A stretch of DNA of 64,000 bases from Runella defluvii (GTDB lineage Bacteria > Bacteroidota > Bacteroidia > Cytophagales > Spirosomataceae), in contig NZ_JACIBY010000003.1 of the NCBI RefSeq assembly GCF_014195535.1, forward strand, positions 310,001-374,000, given 5' to 3'. The notes under the pieces were generated by a model. It was not told the origin of the DNA and did no database searches. It saw only the letters and a program-made list of their open reading frames with translations. The position numbers were made by a program, and so were the translations under genes. Positions 17,598 through 25,957 of the stretch are shown one piece after another; positions within the stretch are counted from its first letter, which is position 1, and each line of letters opens with the position of its first letter.

Positions 17598-18968
17598 ATG
17601 CCCCAAACGTTACGTGTGATTTTACTGTTGCTTCTTGCGACAACTACGCTCTTTGCCCAAAAGAAAAAACGAAGATCGTCTTCTCGAAAAAAGAAGGCGC
17701 CAGTGACCGTAGTTAGCCAAGGCATTTTTCCGTTGAAAGTCAGTAAAAATGGCCGTTATCTTACCGACAAACACAACCGCCCCTTTTTGCTAAATGCAGA
17801 TGCGGGCTGGAATCTTCTTGCTAAACTTAAACTAGAAGAGGCAAAAGTGTATTTGTCGGCTCGTAATGCACAGCAATTCAATACGGTTTTTGTCCAGTTG
17901 CTTCCAACCGAACCCGACGATGCAAACGCGTATGGTCAGTTTCCGTTTGCGTCAAAAGGCGACTTTTCCAATCCTAACGAAAAGTATTTCCAATACGTGG
18001 AAGAGGTAGTTCGTTATGCGTCTCATTTGCAAATTGTGGTGGCGCTTGCACCCGCTTGGCTAGGGTGTTGTAAAACGAATTGGGATGAGGTGCAGCGAAA
18101 GAATGGCACCGACAAATGCCGCACGTATGGTGCTTATTTGGGAAGACGATTTAATAAATTTTCAAATATACTCTGGGTAATGGGCGGCGACCGTGATCCC
18201 CAACAAGAGGAAATCGTGCAGCGGGCGATGGCCGAGGGCATCAAAGCCGAAGCGCCGCATCACCTGATGACCTACCACGCGGCAAGCTCGCATTCCAGCA
18301 CGGATGTGGCAGGAAAGGAAGCTTGGCTGGATTTTAGTATGATATACACGTATTTTCGAGGAAAGACGGGTACTTGGACCATGGAAATGCCCCAGGTCTA
18401 TGAAGCCTCATTGAGCGAACATAACAAAAATCCCCGAAAGGTATTTATTTTAGGTGAATCACAGTATGAGGATGAAAAAGATGGAAATGCCCAAGTGATT
18501 CGTCGGCAGGCGTATTGGTCGCTATTAAGTGGTGGAAGTGGGCATTGTTACGGAAGTTCAGTCGCTGATTTTGGGGACGATTGGCGGCAAAAAATCCAAC
18601 TTCGAGGCGCACAGGATATGGAGCTGTATTTCAAAATTTTTAGCGGATTGCCGTGGTACTTGTTTCGACCCGATACCACCGATGAGGTTTTGGTAGAAGG
18701 GCGAGGTACGTACGGAAATGATGATTACGGGATTGTGTCGGTGTTGCCCAACAACCGCATGGCAGCCATTTATATACCCACAAGTAGGACATTAAAAGTG
18801 AATGTTGGTAAAATAAATGGTACAAATATTCGCGCTTTATGGATTAATCCCCAGACCAACAAACGGTTCATTGGTGGCTATTTTAAACCGCAGGGAATCA
18901 GGGAACTTACGCCACCTACCTTGGATGAAGATTGGTTGCTGTTGCTAGGCAATGTAGGCCGAAAGTAA
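17598..18968 (+). CDS. Secreted DUF4038 / apiosidase-like glycoside hydrolase
   Basis: A 456-residue exported protein: signal peptide MPQTLRVILLLLLATTTLFAQ, then a very basic linker (KKKRRSSSRKKK), then the DUF4038 TIM-barrel with the usual opening (VSKNGRYLTDKHNRPFLLNADAGW) and NILWVMGGDRDP, whose acidic residues are candidates for catalysis. The last ~90 residues (ALWINPQTNKRFIGGYF...DEDWLLLLG) match the small beta-domain often appended to these enzymes. The family includes apiosidase-type GH140 and related enzymes acting on plant cell-wall side chains. The precise sugar is not readable. Likely periplasmic or surface located. Confidence 0.8.
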   Translation: MPQTLRVILLLLLATTTLFAQKKKRRSSSRKKKAPVTVVSQGIFPLKVSKNGRYLTDKHNRPFLLNADAGWNLLAKLKLEEAKVYLSARNAQQFNTVFVQLLPTEPDDANAYGQFPFASKGDFSNPNEKYFQYVEEVVRYASHLQIVVALAPAWLGCCKTNWDEVQRKNGTDKCRTYGAYLGRRFNKFSNILWVMGGDRDPQQEEIVQRAMAEGIKAEAPHHLMTYHAASSHSSTDVAGKEAWLDFSMIYTYFRGKTGTWTMEMPQVYEASLSEHNKNPRKVFILGESQYEDEKDGNAQVIRRQAYWSLLSGGSGHCYGSSVADFGDDWRQKIQLRGAQDMELYFKIFSGLPWYLFRPDTTDEVLVEGRGTYGNDDYGIVSVLPNNRMAAIYIPTSRTLKVNVGKINGTNIRALWINPQTNKRFIGGYFKPQGIRELTPPTLDEDWLLLLGNVGRK

Positions 18969-19065
18969 ATCTGCCAAATCTGTACCAGAAGGTGTTTTTG
19001 GAACGATTTTTGCTTATTTTTACCGAATAATAAACACATAAAATAGAACTTACTTCATCGCTGTA

Positions 19066-21087
19066 ATGACCAAGATAACGTGTTGGTTGTACTGTTTTTT
19101 GGGTTTTGTGGGTCTTTGCCGCGCACAAGAGGTGCAGTGGGCCAGTAAGTTACAGGGTTTTTCTTCTGAATATATCAAAGAGTCAACGGGCAAAGAATAC
19201 AGAGCTGTGCAAGTGTTGGGGTATCCCAATTCGATACCTCCTTTTGGCGAAACCGCCTGTGCTTGGTCGCCTTACAATGCCGATTCTAACGTTGAAGAAT
19301 GGATTAAGGTCGGTTTTGATTCACCACAAAAAGCGCGCCAAATCGTCATTGTTGAAAATTTTAACCAAGGTTGCATCACCAAAGTTTTTGCTTACGATGC
19401 GGCTGGAAAAGAGGTGTCGGTGCTCGACAATGGGATGCCCGTTTTGTCGGATGTAGGCCGCGTGTTATCGCTCAACATGCCCGATACTACGTTTGTGGTT
19501 AGTTCCATTAAAGTAGTTTTGAATCCGATTCGGGTAAAAGGGTACAATCAGATTGACGCCATCGGCCTAAACACCTCTTCTAAACCTTTTGAGCTTAAAA
19601 TCAATGTGTATAAAGATGCTCCCAAAGAAATTATCAAGGAAAATTTGGGCGTGGGGGTCAATTCTAAGGCGCAAGAAGTAGCGCCTGTGATTTCGCCCGA
19701 TGGGAAAACGATATTTTTTACTAGAGGGAAATTTGAGAAAAATATTGGTGGTGCCGAAAATCAGGATGTTTGGTTCTCCACCCGCCAAGGCGAACTGTGG
19801 GGGGAAGCCCAGAATATGGGAAGTCCAATTAACAATGCCGACAACAATGCCATCGTGAGTATTTCGCCCGATGGAAAGACGTTGTACCTGATGAACGTTT
19901 ATCGCCCCGATGGAACGATGACGTTTGGTTTGTCAAAGTCAACTCGTTCTAAATCAGGATGGAATGCGCCTGTGGAGTGTAAAATTGAAGATATTTACAA
20001 CCTTGATAAACGAAATAACACCGAGTTTGCGCTTTCCCCCAAAGGAAATGTATTGGTTATGTCGGTCAAGCGGCAAGATACCAACGGCGACCGTGATTTG
20101 TACGTGTCATTTTTAAAGAGCGACGGCACGTGGAGCAAGCCCCTCAACATGGGAAGCGTCATTAACACTGCCGACGTAGAAAGTGCGCCTTTTATTGCTA
20201 CCGACAACAAAACCCTCTACTTTACGTCCTACGGCCACGCGGGCTACGGCGGAGGTGACATTTTTATCACGCGCCGATTAGACGAAAGCTGGACGAAATG
20301 GTCGCAACCCGAAAACTTGGGCCCAGCCATCAATACACCTCAATGGGACGGCTTTTTGAGTATTCCTGCGTCGGGTGATTATGCCTACGTCAGCTCGATG
20401 CAAAATTCCATGGGGGGCGAAGATATTTTTCGTTTCAAGGTATATTCTGCTATTCGCCCCGAACCCGTAGCCATGATTTCGGGGAGTGTGTTGGATGCTG
20501 ATACAAAAAAACCCGTGACAACGGAAGTGGTGACCAACTTGATGAAGGACAACTCGAACGTGTCGAAAGTTGAGTACGACCCCGAAACGGGAGAGTATAA
20601 AATTTTGCTTCCTGTGCAAGAATCATATCGACTGAGCGCGGTGAAAGATGGTTTTTTTCCGTTGGACGAAATCGTTGATCTTTCCAAAGACAAACGCTAC
20701 CGCGACATCAAACGGAATATTTTATTGGTTCCCATCAAAGAAGGAAAGAAGATTACGCTCAATACGGTGGTGTTTGAGCAAAGTAAATTTGAGCTTGTAC
20801 CCCAGTCACTGCCCGATTTAGACCGAATCGCCGAAATGATGAATAAATATACCAACATGGAAATTTTGGTGGAAGGTCATACCGACAACCAAGGCGATTT
20901 TAACCTCAACATGGAACTGTCGGATAATCGAGTGAAAGAGGTAAAGAAGTACTTAATGGGGAAAGGAATTGCCGAACCGCGCATTCAAATTAAAGGTTGG
21001 GGCTCTACCAAGCCCGTTGCCAGTAACGAAATAGAAGAAACCCGTAAGAGAAACCGCCGAGTAGAATTTACGATTCTCAAGGTCTGA
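19066..21087 (+). CDS. OmpA-family protein with PD40 beta-propeller repeats
   Basis: A 673-residue envelope protein. Signal peptide ends near residue 20 (CRAQ). Residues ~20-180 form a discoidin-like beta domain (WIKVGFDSPQKARQIVIVENF). Residues ~200-470 hold several PD40/WD40-like blades with the repeated 'ISPDGKTIFF' and 'ATDNKTLYFTS' motifs. Then comes a carboxypeptidase-regulatory-like domain (ISGSVLDADTKKPV), and from ~560 an OmpA domain with VEGHTDNQGD and DNRVKEVKKYL, residues that bind peptidoglycan diaminopimelate. Common in Bacteroidota as a peptidoglycan-anchored outer-membrane protein, sometimes linked to gliding/type IX functions. Eleven bases separate it from the next gene. Confidence 0.88.
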   Translation: MTKITCWLYCFLGFVGLCRAQEVQWASKLQGFSSEYIKESTGKEYRAVQVLGYPNSIPPFGETACAWSPYNADSNVEEWIKVGFDSPQKARQIVIVENFNQGCITKVFAYDAAGKEVSVLDNGMPVLSDVGRVLSLNMPDTTFVVSSIKVVLNPIRVKGYNQIDAIGLNTSSKPFELKINVYKDAPKEIIKENLGVGVNSKAQEVAPVISPDGKTIFFTRGKFEKNIGGAENQDVWFSTRQGELWGEAQNMGSPINNADNNAIVSISPDGKTLYLMNVYRPDGTMTFGLSKSTRSKSGWNAPVECKIEDIYNLDKRNNTEFALSPKGNVLVMSVKRQDTNGDRDLYVSFLKSDGTWSKPLNMGSVINTADVESAPFIATDNKTLYFTSYGHAGYGGGDIFITRRLDESWTKWSQPENLGPAINTPQWDGFLSIPASGDYAYVSSMQNSMGGEDIFRFKVYSAIRPEPVAMISGSVLDADTKKPVTTEVVTNLMKDNSNVSKVEYDPETGEYKILLPVQESYRLSAVKDGFFPLDEIVDLSKDKRYRDIKRNILLVPIKEGKKITLNTVVFEQSKFELVPQSLPDLDRIAEMMNKYTNMEILVEGHTDNQGDFNLNMELSDNRVKEVKKYLMGKGIAEPRIQIKGWGSTKPVASNEIEETRKRNRRVEFTILKV

Positions 21088-21098
21088 ATTTGCCCTGC

Positions 21099-22280
21099 AT
21101 GTCTCAGCCACCCAAACGTGAATTAAAAGAGTATGTCGCCATTGGCCATACCGAAGCCGAAAACCACTTCCGAACCCAGCAGTCGCAGGCCCAACAACCC
21201 TCCATTTCTTCCGATACTACCCGTACTTTGACGGAGTTTTTGTGGTTCAACGTCTTTGGGTTTGCTTATCATTACCTCAAAAGCCGTTTTGGGAAACGCC
21301 ATCCCTACCAAAGCTATCCCCAAGGAGACGATAACGGGATTTTCCAAATGGAAGGAAAAAATGGCGTAACTCAACTTGCGTTGCTTTCAGATTGGGCTTC
21401 CGATACCCCCGAATCCGACGCAGTGGGAGCAGTTGTGGCATCGCATTCCCCCGATTATTCAATTCACTTGGGAGATATTTATTTTGTCGGAACGCCCAGC
21501 GAAGTAGCCGCCAATTTTACCAGCCCCAAGGCATCGTGGCCGCGCGGGAAATGGGGCAGTTTGGCCTTGTCGGGAAACCACGAAATGTATTCCAATGGGG
21601 ACGCTTTTTTCAAGTATTTACTCCCCACGATGGGGGTTCGAGAAGGGGATTCGGTGCGGATTCAAAAAGCAGGTTTTTTTTGTTTGGAAAATGATCACTG
21701 GCGCGTTATTGGACTGGATACGGGCTATACCTCGGTCGAACGTCCGTTTCTAGAAGTGCTCTCTCCCCCCGATTGTCATTTACGAAAAGAACAAGTCTCG
21801 TGGCTGCGCGAACAGGTACAATTAGGAAACCCCGCCGATCAGCGTGGTATCGTGTTCTTGAGTCATCATCCCCCTTTTTCTTCGTTTCGTAAGTCGTTTC
21901 CTGAGCCTGCCAAGCAGCTCTCCCAACTTTTAGGCGATGCCGTGCGTCCTGTTATATGGATATGGGGACACGAACACCGAATGGTCGTATATCATCCTAA
22001 ACAACTCACCAACTTAACTATTAATGGTCGGTGCATTGGCCACGGAGGAATGCCTGCGGAAATTGATTTACCGAAAAATAACAAAGAGGCGATTGCCTTT
22101 TATGATCAGCGAAAACGTACTACATTACGGCGCATTGATGTTGGTTTCAACGGATTTGCCTGGCTAACTTTCGACCAACAACATCTTTCCATTGAGTATC
22201 GTGATATTAACGATGCGCTGGTTTACAGGGAGTTAGTTCGGGTTGAGGAAGGTAAACTAGAGTTTTTGCCAATCACTTAA
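21099..22280 (+). CDS. Calcineurin-like metallophosphoesterase
   Basis: A 393-residue cytosolic-looking protein with all metallophosphoesterase motifs: LLSDWASDTPES (D; the usual D-x-H is replaced by D-x-A), YSIHLGDIYFVG (GD), LSGNHEMYS (GNHE), LSHHPPF, and WGHEHRMVVY (GHEH). Substitution in motif I is worth noting, although many relatives of this branch have it. It probably hydrolyses a phosphoester; substrate unknown. Start set at ATG 21099, since the upstream TTG adds only three residues. It follows the OmpA gene by 11 bases and precedes two lipoprotein genes: likely one operon. Confidence 0.82.
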   Translation: MSQPPKRELKEYVAIGHTEAENHFRTQQSQAQQPSISSDTTRTLTEFLWFNVFGFAYHYLKSRFGKRHPYQSYPQGDDNGIFQMEGKNGVTQLALLSDWASDTPESDAVGAVVASHSPDYSIHLGDIYFVGTPSEVAANFTSPKASWPRGKWGSLALSGNHEMYSNGDAFFKYLLPTMGVREGDSVRIQKAGFFCLENDHWRVIGLDTGYTSVERPFLEVLSPPDCHLRKEQVSWLREQVQLGNPADQRGIVFLSHHPPFSSFRKSFPEPAKQLSQLLGDAVRPVIWIWGHEHRMVVYHPKQLTNLTINGRCIGHGGMPAEIDLPKNNKEAIAFYDQRKRTTLRRIDVGFNGFAWLTFDQQHLSIEYRDINDALVYRELVRVEEGKLEFLPIT

Positions 22281-22294
22281 AAACTGTAAAACGT

Positions 22295-22840
22295 ATGAAA
22301 AAATTAAGCTACCTCGTTTTCATCGGCATAGGGCTGGTAGTGGGGTGCCAATCTGGCGTGGATGTCAACGAACCACCTGCGGGAGCACCTGCGTTCAGCG
22401 GGGAAGGCTATCGCCCGATTTATGCTTCTGAAAATGAGGTGAACCAAGTGACAACCGAAGCGCCGCAGCCGCTGAAAAAACCTGGCAAAATCTACGTTAG
22501 AGGCAATTATTTATTTATCAATGAACAGGGCAAAGGGATTCATTTGATAGACAACGCTGACCCACGAAACCCCAAAAAAATGTCGTTCATCAAGATTTTG
22601 GGGAATGTTGACATGGCGGTGAAAGGCAACTTTTTGTATGCCGACAATGGCCCCGATTTTGTGGTGCTCAACATTGCAGATCCTACGCAAGTGAAGGTAG
22701 AAAAACGAATCACCAATGCGTTTCCGTCGCCTTCGTACCCTCCTTACAATCAGATTTATTTTGAGTGCGTTGAGGCATCGAAAGGTGTTGTGGTGGGTTG
22801 GGAAAAAGTGAAAATGAATCGTCCTAAATGTTTTCGTTAA
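22295..22840 (+). CDS. Lipoprotein with LVIVD-type repeats
   Basis: A 181-residue lipoprotein: MKKLSYLVFIGIGLVVGC with lipobox Cys18. The mature part has the LVIVD/propeller-like pattern 'KIYVRGNYLFINEQGKGIHLIDNADPRNPKK' in which short strands alternate with NADP/DPT turns. Family function is unknown; these lipoproteins face the periplasm or cell surface. Paralogous in style to the next gene, from which it is separated by nine bases. Confidence 0.75.
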   Translation: MKKLSYLVFIGIGLVVGCQSGVDVNEPPAGAPAFSGEGYRPIYASENEVNQVTTEAPQPLKKPGKIYVRGNYLFINEQGKGIHLIDNADPRNPKKMSFIKILGNVDMAVKGNFLYADNGPDFVVLNIADPTQVKVEKRITNAFPSPSYPPYNQIYFECVEASKGVVVGWEKVKMNRPKCFR

Positions 22841-22849
22841 GCAATCGTT

Positions 22850-23611
22850 ATGAAAAATTTTAACTTAGCTACCCTTTGTGCGCTCTGTTTTGCATTTGCT
22901 CTTGGCTGTGCAACCGACAAAAGTGCTGACGTAAATCCTAATAGCCAAACGGGTACGGGCGGTTCGATGGCCCGATTTGCCATTGTGGGTGATGTGCTTT
23001 ATTGCGTCTTGCCTGATAAGCTTCAGGTTTATTCTATCGCTAACCCAACCAATCCTGTGTCGGCAAAAACTATCCCTTTGACGGTAGGTTTGGAAACGAT
23101 TTTTCCCTACAAGAATGCCCTTTTCATCGGTGCCAATGCTGGGATGTACATTTTTGATAACCAGCAGCCTGACTCTCCTGTGTTGTTGTCGAGCTATTTT
23201 CACGTTCAAAGCTGCGACCCAGTCGTTGTTCAAGGAAACTATGCTTACGTTACGCTCCGTGGAGGCTCGGGCTGCCGACGAATGGCAACCGCTAGTACGT
23301 TGGACGTGGTTGACGTGACTGATTTGAAAAGCCCAAGGTTAATCAATTCCCAAACGATGGAATCACCCTACGGGTTGGGCGTAAGTGGCGACCAACTGTT
23401 TGTTTGCGAAGGAGATCGGGGGATGAAAATTTTTGACCTAGCCGACCCCAAACAGCCTAAATTGAAACACGTCATAGGAGACATTAAAGCCTACGATGTG
23501 ATCCCTACGAGCAAAAGTTTACTAGTGACGGGCGACGGCGGCTTGATTCAATACGGTCTGCAAGAGGGCGGGAAGCTGGAGGTGTTGAGCAAATTAGCCA
23601 TTGAACCTTAA
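22850..23611 (+). CDS. Lipoprotein with LVIVD repeats
   Basis: A 253-residue lipoprotein (leader MKNFNLATLCALCFAFALGC, Cys20). Repeats such as GDVLYCVLPDKLQVYSIANP, YVTLRGGSGC..LDVVDVTDLKSP and QLFVCEGDRGMKIFDLADP are LVIVD units that build a beta-propeller. Same family as the preceding gene and probably arisen by duplication and divergence. Its function is unknown. Confidence 0.78.
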   Translation: MKNFNLATLCALCFAFALGCATDKSADVNPNSQTGTGGSMARFAIVGDVLYCVLPDKLQVYSIANPTNPVSAKTIPLTVGLETIFPYKNALFIGANAGMYIFDNQQPDSPVLLSSYFHVQSCDPVVVQGNYAYVTLRGGSGCRRMATASTLDVVDVTDLKSPRLINSQTMESPYGLGVSGDQLFVCEGDRGMKIFDLADPKQPKLKHVIGDIKAYDVIPTSKSLLVTGDGGLIQYGLQEGGKLEVLSKLAIEP

Positions 23612-23621
23612 CACTTGCGGA

Positions 23622-24335
23622 ATGAAAAAATACAGATGGTATTGGCTCTTTTTGTTCAGTTTAATGGGCAAAATGCTTTGGGCGCAAGATACACTTCGTC
23701 CCAAAGTAATCTTAAAAACAGTCCCCACAACCCTCATAGACCCCGATAATACGCTGACGCTTGGGGCAGAGATACCGATTGCAACGCGTTGGAGCATCTA
23801 TCAAGAGGCTGGTTGGGGTAATGCGGCTTTGAGTCCTTGGGAAGATGGGAAAGAGTTTGCCAGCAAAAATAATTTCCGATTCCGAACCCAGGGCCGTTAT
23901 TATTTTTCTGATCCTTATTCACAACGAGGGAGTTGGTATTTAGCCGTTGAATATTACCGAAAAGAGGTTTTTATTAAAGAATATCGGGCATTGGGCAGAG
24001 GCTGCAACCTCACCACAGGAGGATGTGCTTATTTTGAAGAAGGATTTTTGAAAACCCGTCGTCGGGTTTCGGCTAGCCATGTAAAAGCTGGTTATCAGGT
24101 GGTTGTGCCAAGGCGATTGGTGATTGATTTGTACCTTGGGGGCGGATTTCGAAATCTCTTGGTCACTAACGATGCCGAGGAGGGAAGCATAAACAACTGG
24201 TGGCGAAATGTAAATATTTTTAATTTGCGTACCCTTCAGCCAGGCAGGTACGAAACCATTCCGTCTATTACGGGCGGATTTAGTTTAGGATTTCTTCTAG
24301 GACAACGAAACCCGAAAGCATTACCTTTGCGTTAG
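23622..24335 (+). CDS. Secreted barrel-like protein (DUF3575-like)
   Basis: A 237-residue exported protein: signal peptide MKKYRWYWLFLFSLMGKMLWAQ, then a small barrel pattern (NTLTLGAEIPIATRWSIYQEAGWG, LVIDLYLGGGFR, SITGGFSLGFLLG) resembling DUF3575 outer-membrane proteins of Bacteroidota. ATG 23622 is chosen over an earlier in-frame start inside the previous gene. It ends the five-gene run that starts with the OmpA protein. Confidence 0.65.
   Translation: MKKYRWYWLFLFSLMGKMLWAQDTLRPKVILKTVPTTLIDPDNTLTLGAEIPIATRWSIYQEAGWGNAALSPWEDGKEFASKNNFRFRTQGRYYFSDPYSQRGSWYLAVEYYRKEVFIKEYRALGRGCNLTTGGCAYFEEGFLKTRRRVSASHVKAGYQVVVPRRLVIDLYLGGGFRNLLVTNDAEEGSINNWWRNVNIFNLRTLQPGRYETIPSITGGFSLGFLLGQRNPKALPLR
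24322..24329 (+). promoter_or_regulatory. Candidate promoter -7 element
   Basis: TACCTTTG, an exact TAnnTTTG match inside the end of the barrel gene, about 47 bases before the DUF4177 gene. No clear TTG upstream; tentative. Confidence 0.35.
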
Positions 24336-24375
24336 CAAAAAAAGAGATACTGCTAACAGACAAAATAGGATAAAA

Positions 24376-24576
24376 ATGCAAACCTACGAATACAAGGTAA
24401 TTGAGGTTAAACCTGGGGGTTTCTGGGGAACCAAACTTGACCCACAAGATATTGAAGATAAGCTCAATAGCATGGCAAGTGAAGGATGGGAGTTGGTGAA
24501 CTCATTGGATATGAACGCCTACGAAGGGATGACTTCTAAAATTGTTTTCATTTTTAAACGGGCAAAAACTTTCTAA
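24376..24576 (+). CDS. DUF4177 family small protein
   Basis: A 66-residue protein with the DUF4177 pattern MQTYEYKVIEV...LNSMASEGWELVNSL...IVFIFKR: a short beta-alpha-beta fold with invariant GWELV. Function unknown. Its stop overlaps the mnmE start by one base (TAATG), so the two are translationally coupled. Confidence 0.85.
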   Translation: MQTYEYKVIEVKPGGFWGTKLDPQDIEDKLNSMASEGWELVNSLDMNAYEGMTSKIVFIFKRAKTF

Positions 24577-25925
24577 TGGTTTTTCAGCAAGAACCTATTT
24601 GTGCCTTGGCGACCCCGTCAGGGGTAGGAGCCATTGGGGTGATTCGAGTGTCAGGAGAAGGGACATTTGCGGTCGTCAATAAACTTTTTCGGGGCAAAGA
24701 CCTGACGAAAGTCGATTCCCATACGGTTCATTTTGGAACCATTCGTTCGGGCAACGACATCATTGATGAAGTTTTAATCGCTGTTTTTAAAACACCAACT
24801 TCGTTTACCAAAGAAGATACGGTCGAAATTTCTTGCCACGGCTCAGACTACATCATTCGCCAAATTTTGAAGCTCCTCGTTCAAAATGGCGCACGGTTGG
24901 CGCGTCCAGGGGAGTTTACGCAACGCGCCTTTCTCAATGGTCAGTTTGACTTAGTACAGGCCGAAGCAGTGGCCGATTTGATTGCCGCCGATTCGGCCGC
25001 TAGTCATCGCACGGCCTTGAACCAACTTCGGGGTGGATTTTCAAAAAAATTGGCATTTCTGCGCGAAGACCTGATTCATTTTGCCAGCATGGTAGAGTTG
25101 GAATTGGATTTTGGCGAGGAAGACGTTGAATTTGCCAATCGGGACGATTTACGGGCGTTGATAAATAACCTTCAAACGACCATCGCGCCGCTCATTGATT
25201 CCTTCGATTTTGGAAATGCCCTCAAAGAGGGAATACCCGTGGCCATCATTGGGGCACCCAACGTGGGCAAATCGACGTTGCTCAATGCGCTTTTGAACGA
25301 AGAAAAAGCCATTGTGACGTCGATTGCAGGAACCACCCGCGACGTTATCGAAGATCTCCTTTACCTAGATGGCATCAAATTCCGAATCATTGATACGGCA
25401 GGTATTCGTGAGACGGTTGACGTGGTGGAGTCAATTGGGATTGAGCGTTCCAAAAAAGCCATGAACCAAGCCGACGTGGTGGTGCTGTTGTTTGATAGTC
25501 CAGAAACCTACGCCGATGTGGAGCAGTTGGCGGAAGGGCTAGAGGAGGGGAAAAAGGTGTTGTGGGTAAGGAATAAAGCGGATTTGACCTCACCCAACGG
25601 AGGGGCAGGGGGTGAGGTTGAAATCCCCATTTCCGCCAAAACAGGTACAGGTATCGAAGACCTTAAAAAAGCATTGGTCGCAGTGGCAGTGGCTGCCAAA
25701 GCCGCCGACGATACTGTGGTGACCAACTTGCGTCATTATGAACACTTGGTAAAAACGCAACAAGCCCTATCGGACGTTCTGAATGGCCTTGCGATAGGAA
25801 TTACGGGAGACTTTTTGGCGCAAGATATTCGTTTGGCATTGCACCACTTAGGAGAAATCACGGGGCAAATCGCTACCGATGATTTATTAGCTAATATTTT
25901 CAGTAAGTTCTGTATTGGAAAGTAA
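24576..25925 (+). CDS. mnmE: tRNA uridine-5-carboxymethylaminomethyl modification GTPase MnmE
   Basis: A 449-residue GTPase that, with MnmG, installs the cmnm5 group on wobble U34 of certain tRNAs. N-terminal tetrahydrofolate-binding domain (ICALATPSGVGAIGVIRVSG), helical domain, then the inserted G domain with GAPNVGKST (G1, near residue 225), DTAGI (G3), NKAD (G4), SAKTG (G5), and the C-terminal FCIGK with the catalytic Cys. Intact. Between G4 and G5 there is a 30-base repeat-like insertion coding a Gly/Pro-rich loop (separate entry). Confidence 0.97.
   Translation: MVFQQEPICALATPSGVGAIGVIRVSGEGTFAVVNKLFRGKDLTKVDSHTVHFGTIRSGNDIIDEVLIAVFKTPTSFTKEDTVEISCHGSDYIIRQILKLLVQNGARLARPGEFTQRAFLNGQFDLVQAEAVADLIAADSAASHRTALNQLRGGFSKKLAFLREDLIHFASMVELELDFGEEDVEFANRDDLRALINNLQTTIAPLIDSFDFGNALKEGIPVAIIGAPNVGKSTLLNALLNEEKAIVTSIAGTTRDVIEDLLYLDGIKFRIIDTAGIRETVDVVESIGIERSKKAMNQADVVVLLFDSPETYADVEQLAEGLEEGKKVLWVRNKADLTSPNGGAGGEVEIPISAKTGTGIEDLKKALVAVAVAAKAADDTVVTNLRHYEHLVKTQQALSDVLNGLAIGITGDFLAQDIRLALHHLGEITGQIATDDLLANIFSKFCIGK
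25588..25617. repeat. GGGGTGAGG-type hairpin repeat inside mnmE
   Basis: CCTCACCC (25588-25595) and GGGTGAGG (25610-25617) are perfect 8-base inverted arms around a G-rich loop. They are kept in frame, coding part of the loop LTSPNGGAGGEVE between GTPase motifs G4 and G5. Similar C-rich/G-rich units occur in cas4 and between cas1 and cas2, suggesting a dispersed element. Confidence 0.5.
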
Positions 25926-25957
25926 CAATTTTTCTATTTTACACTTCACTATAATCC

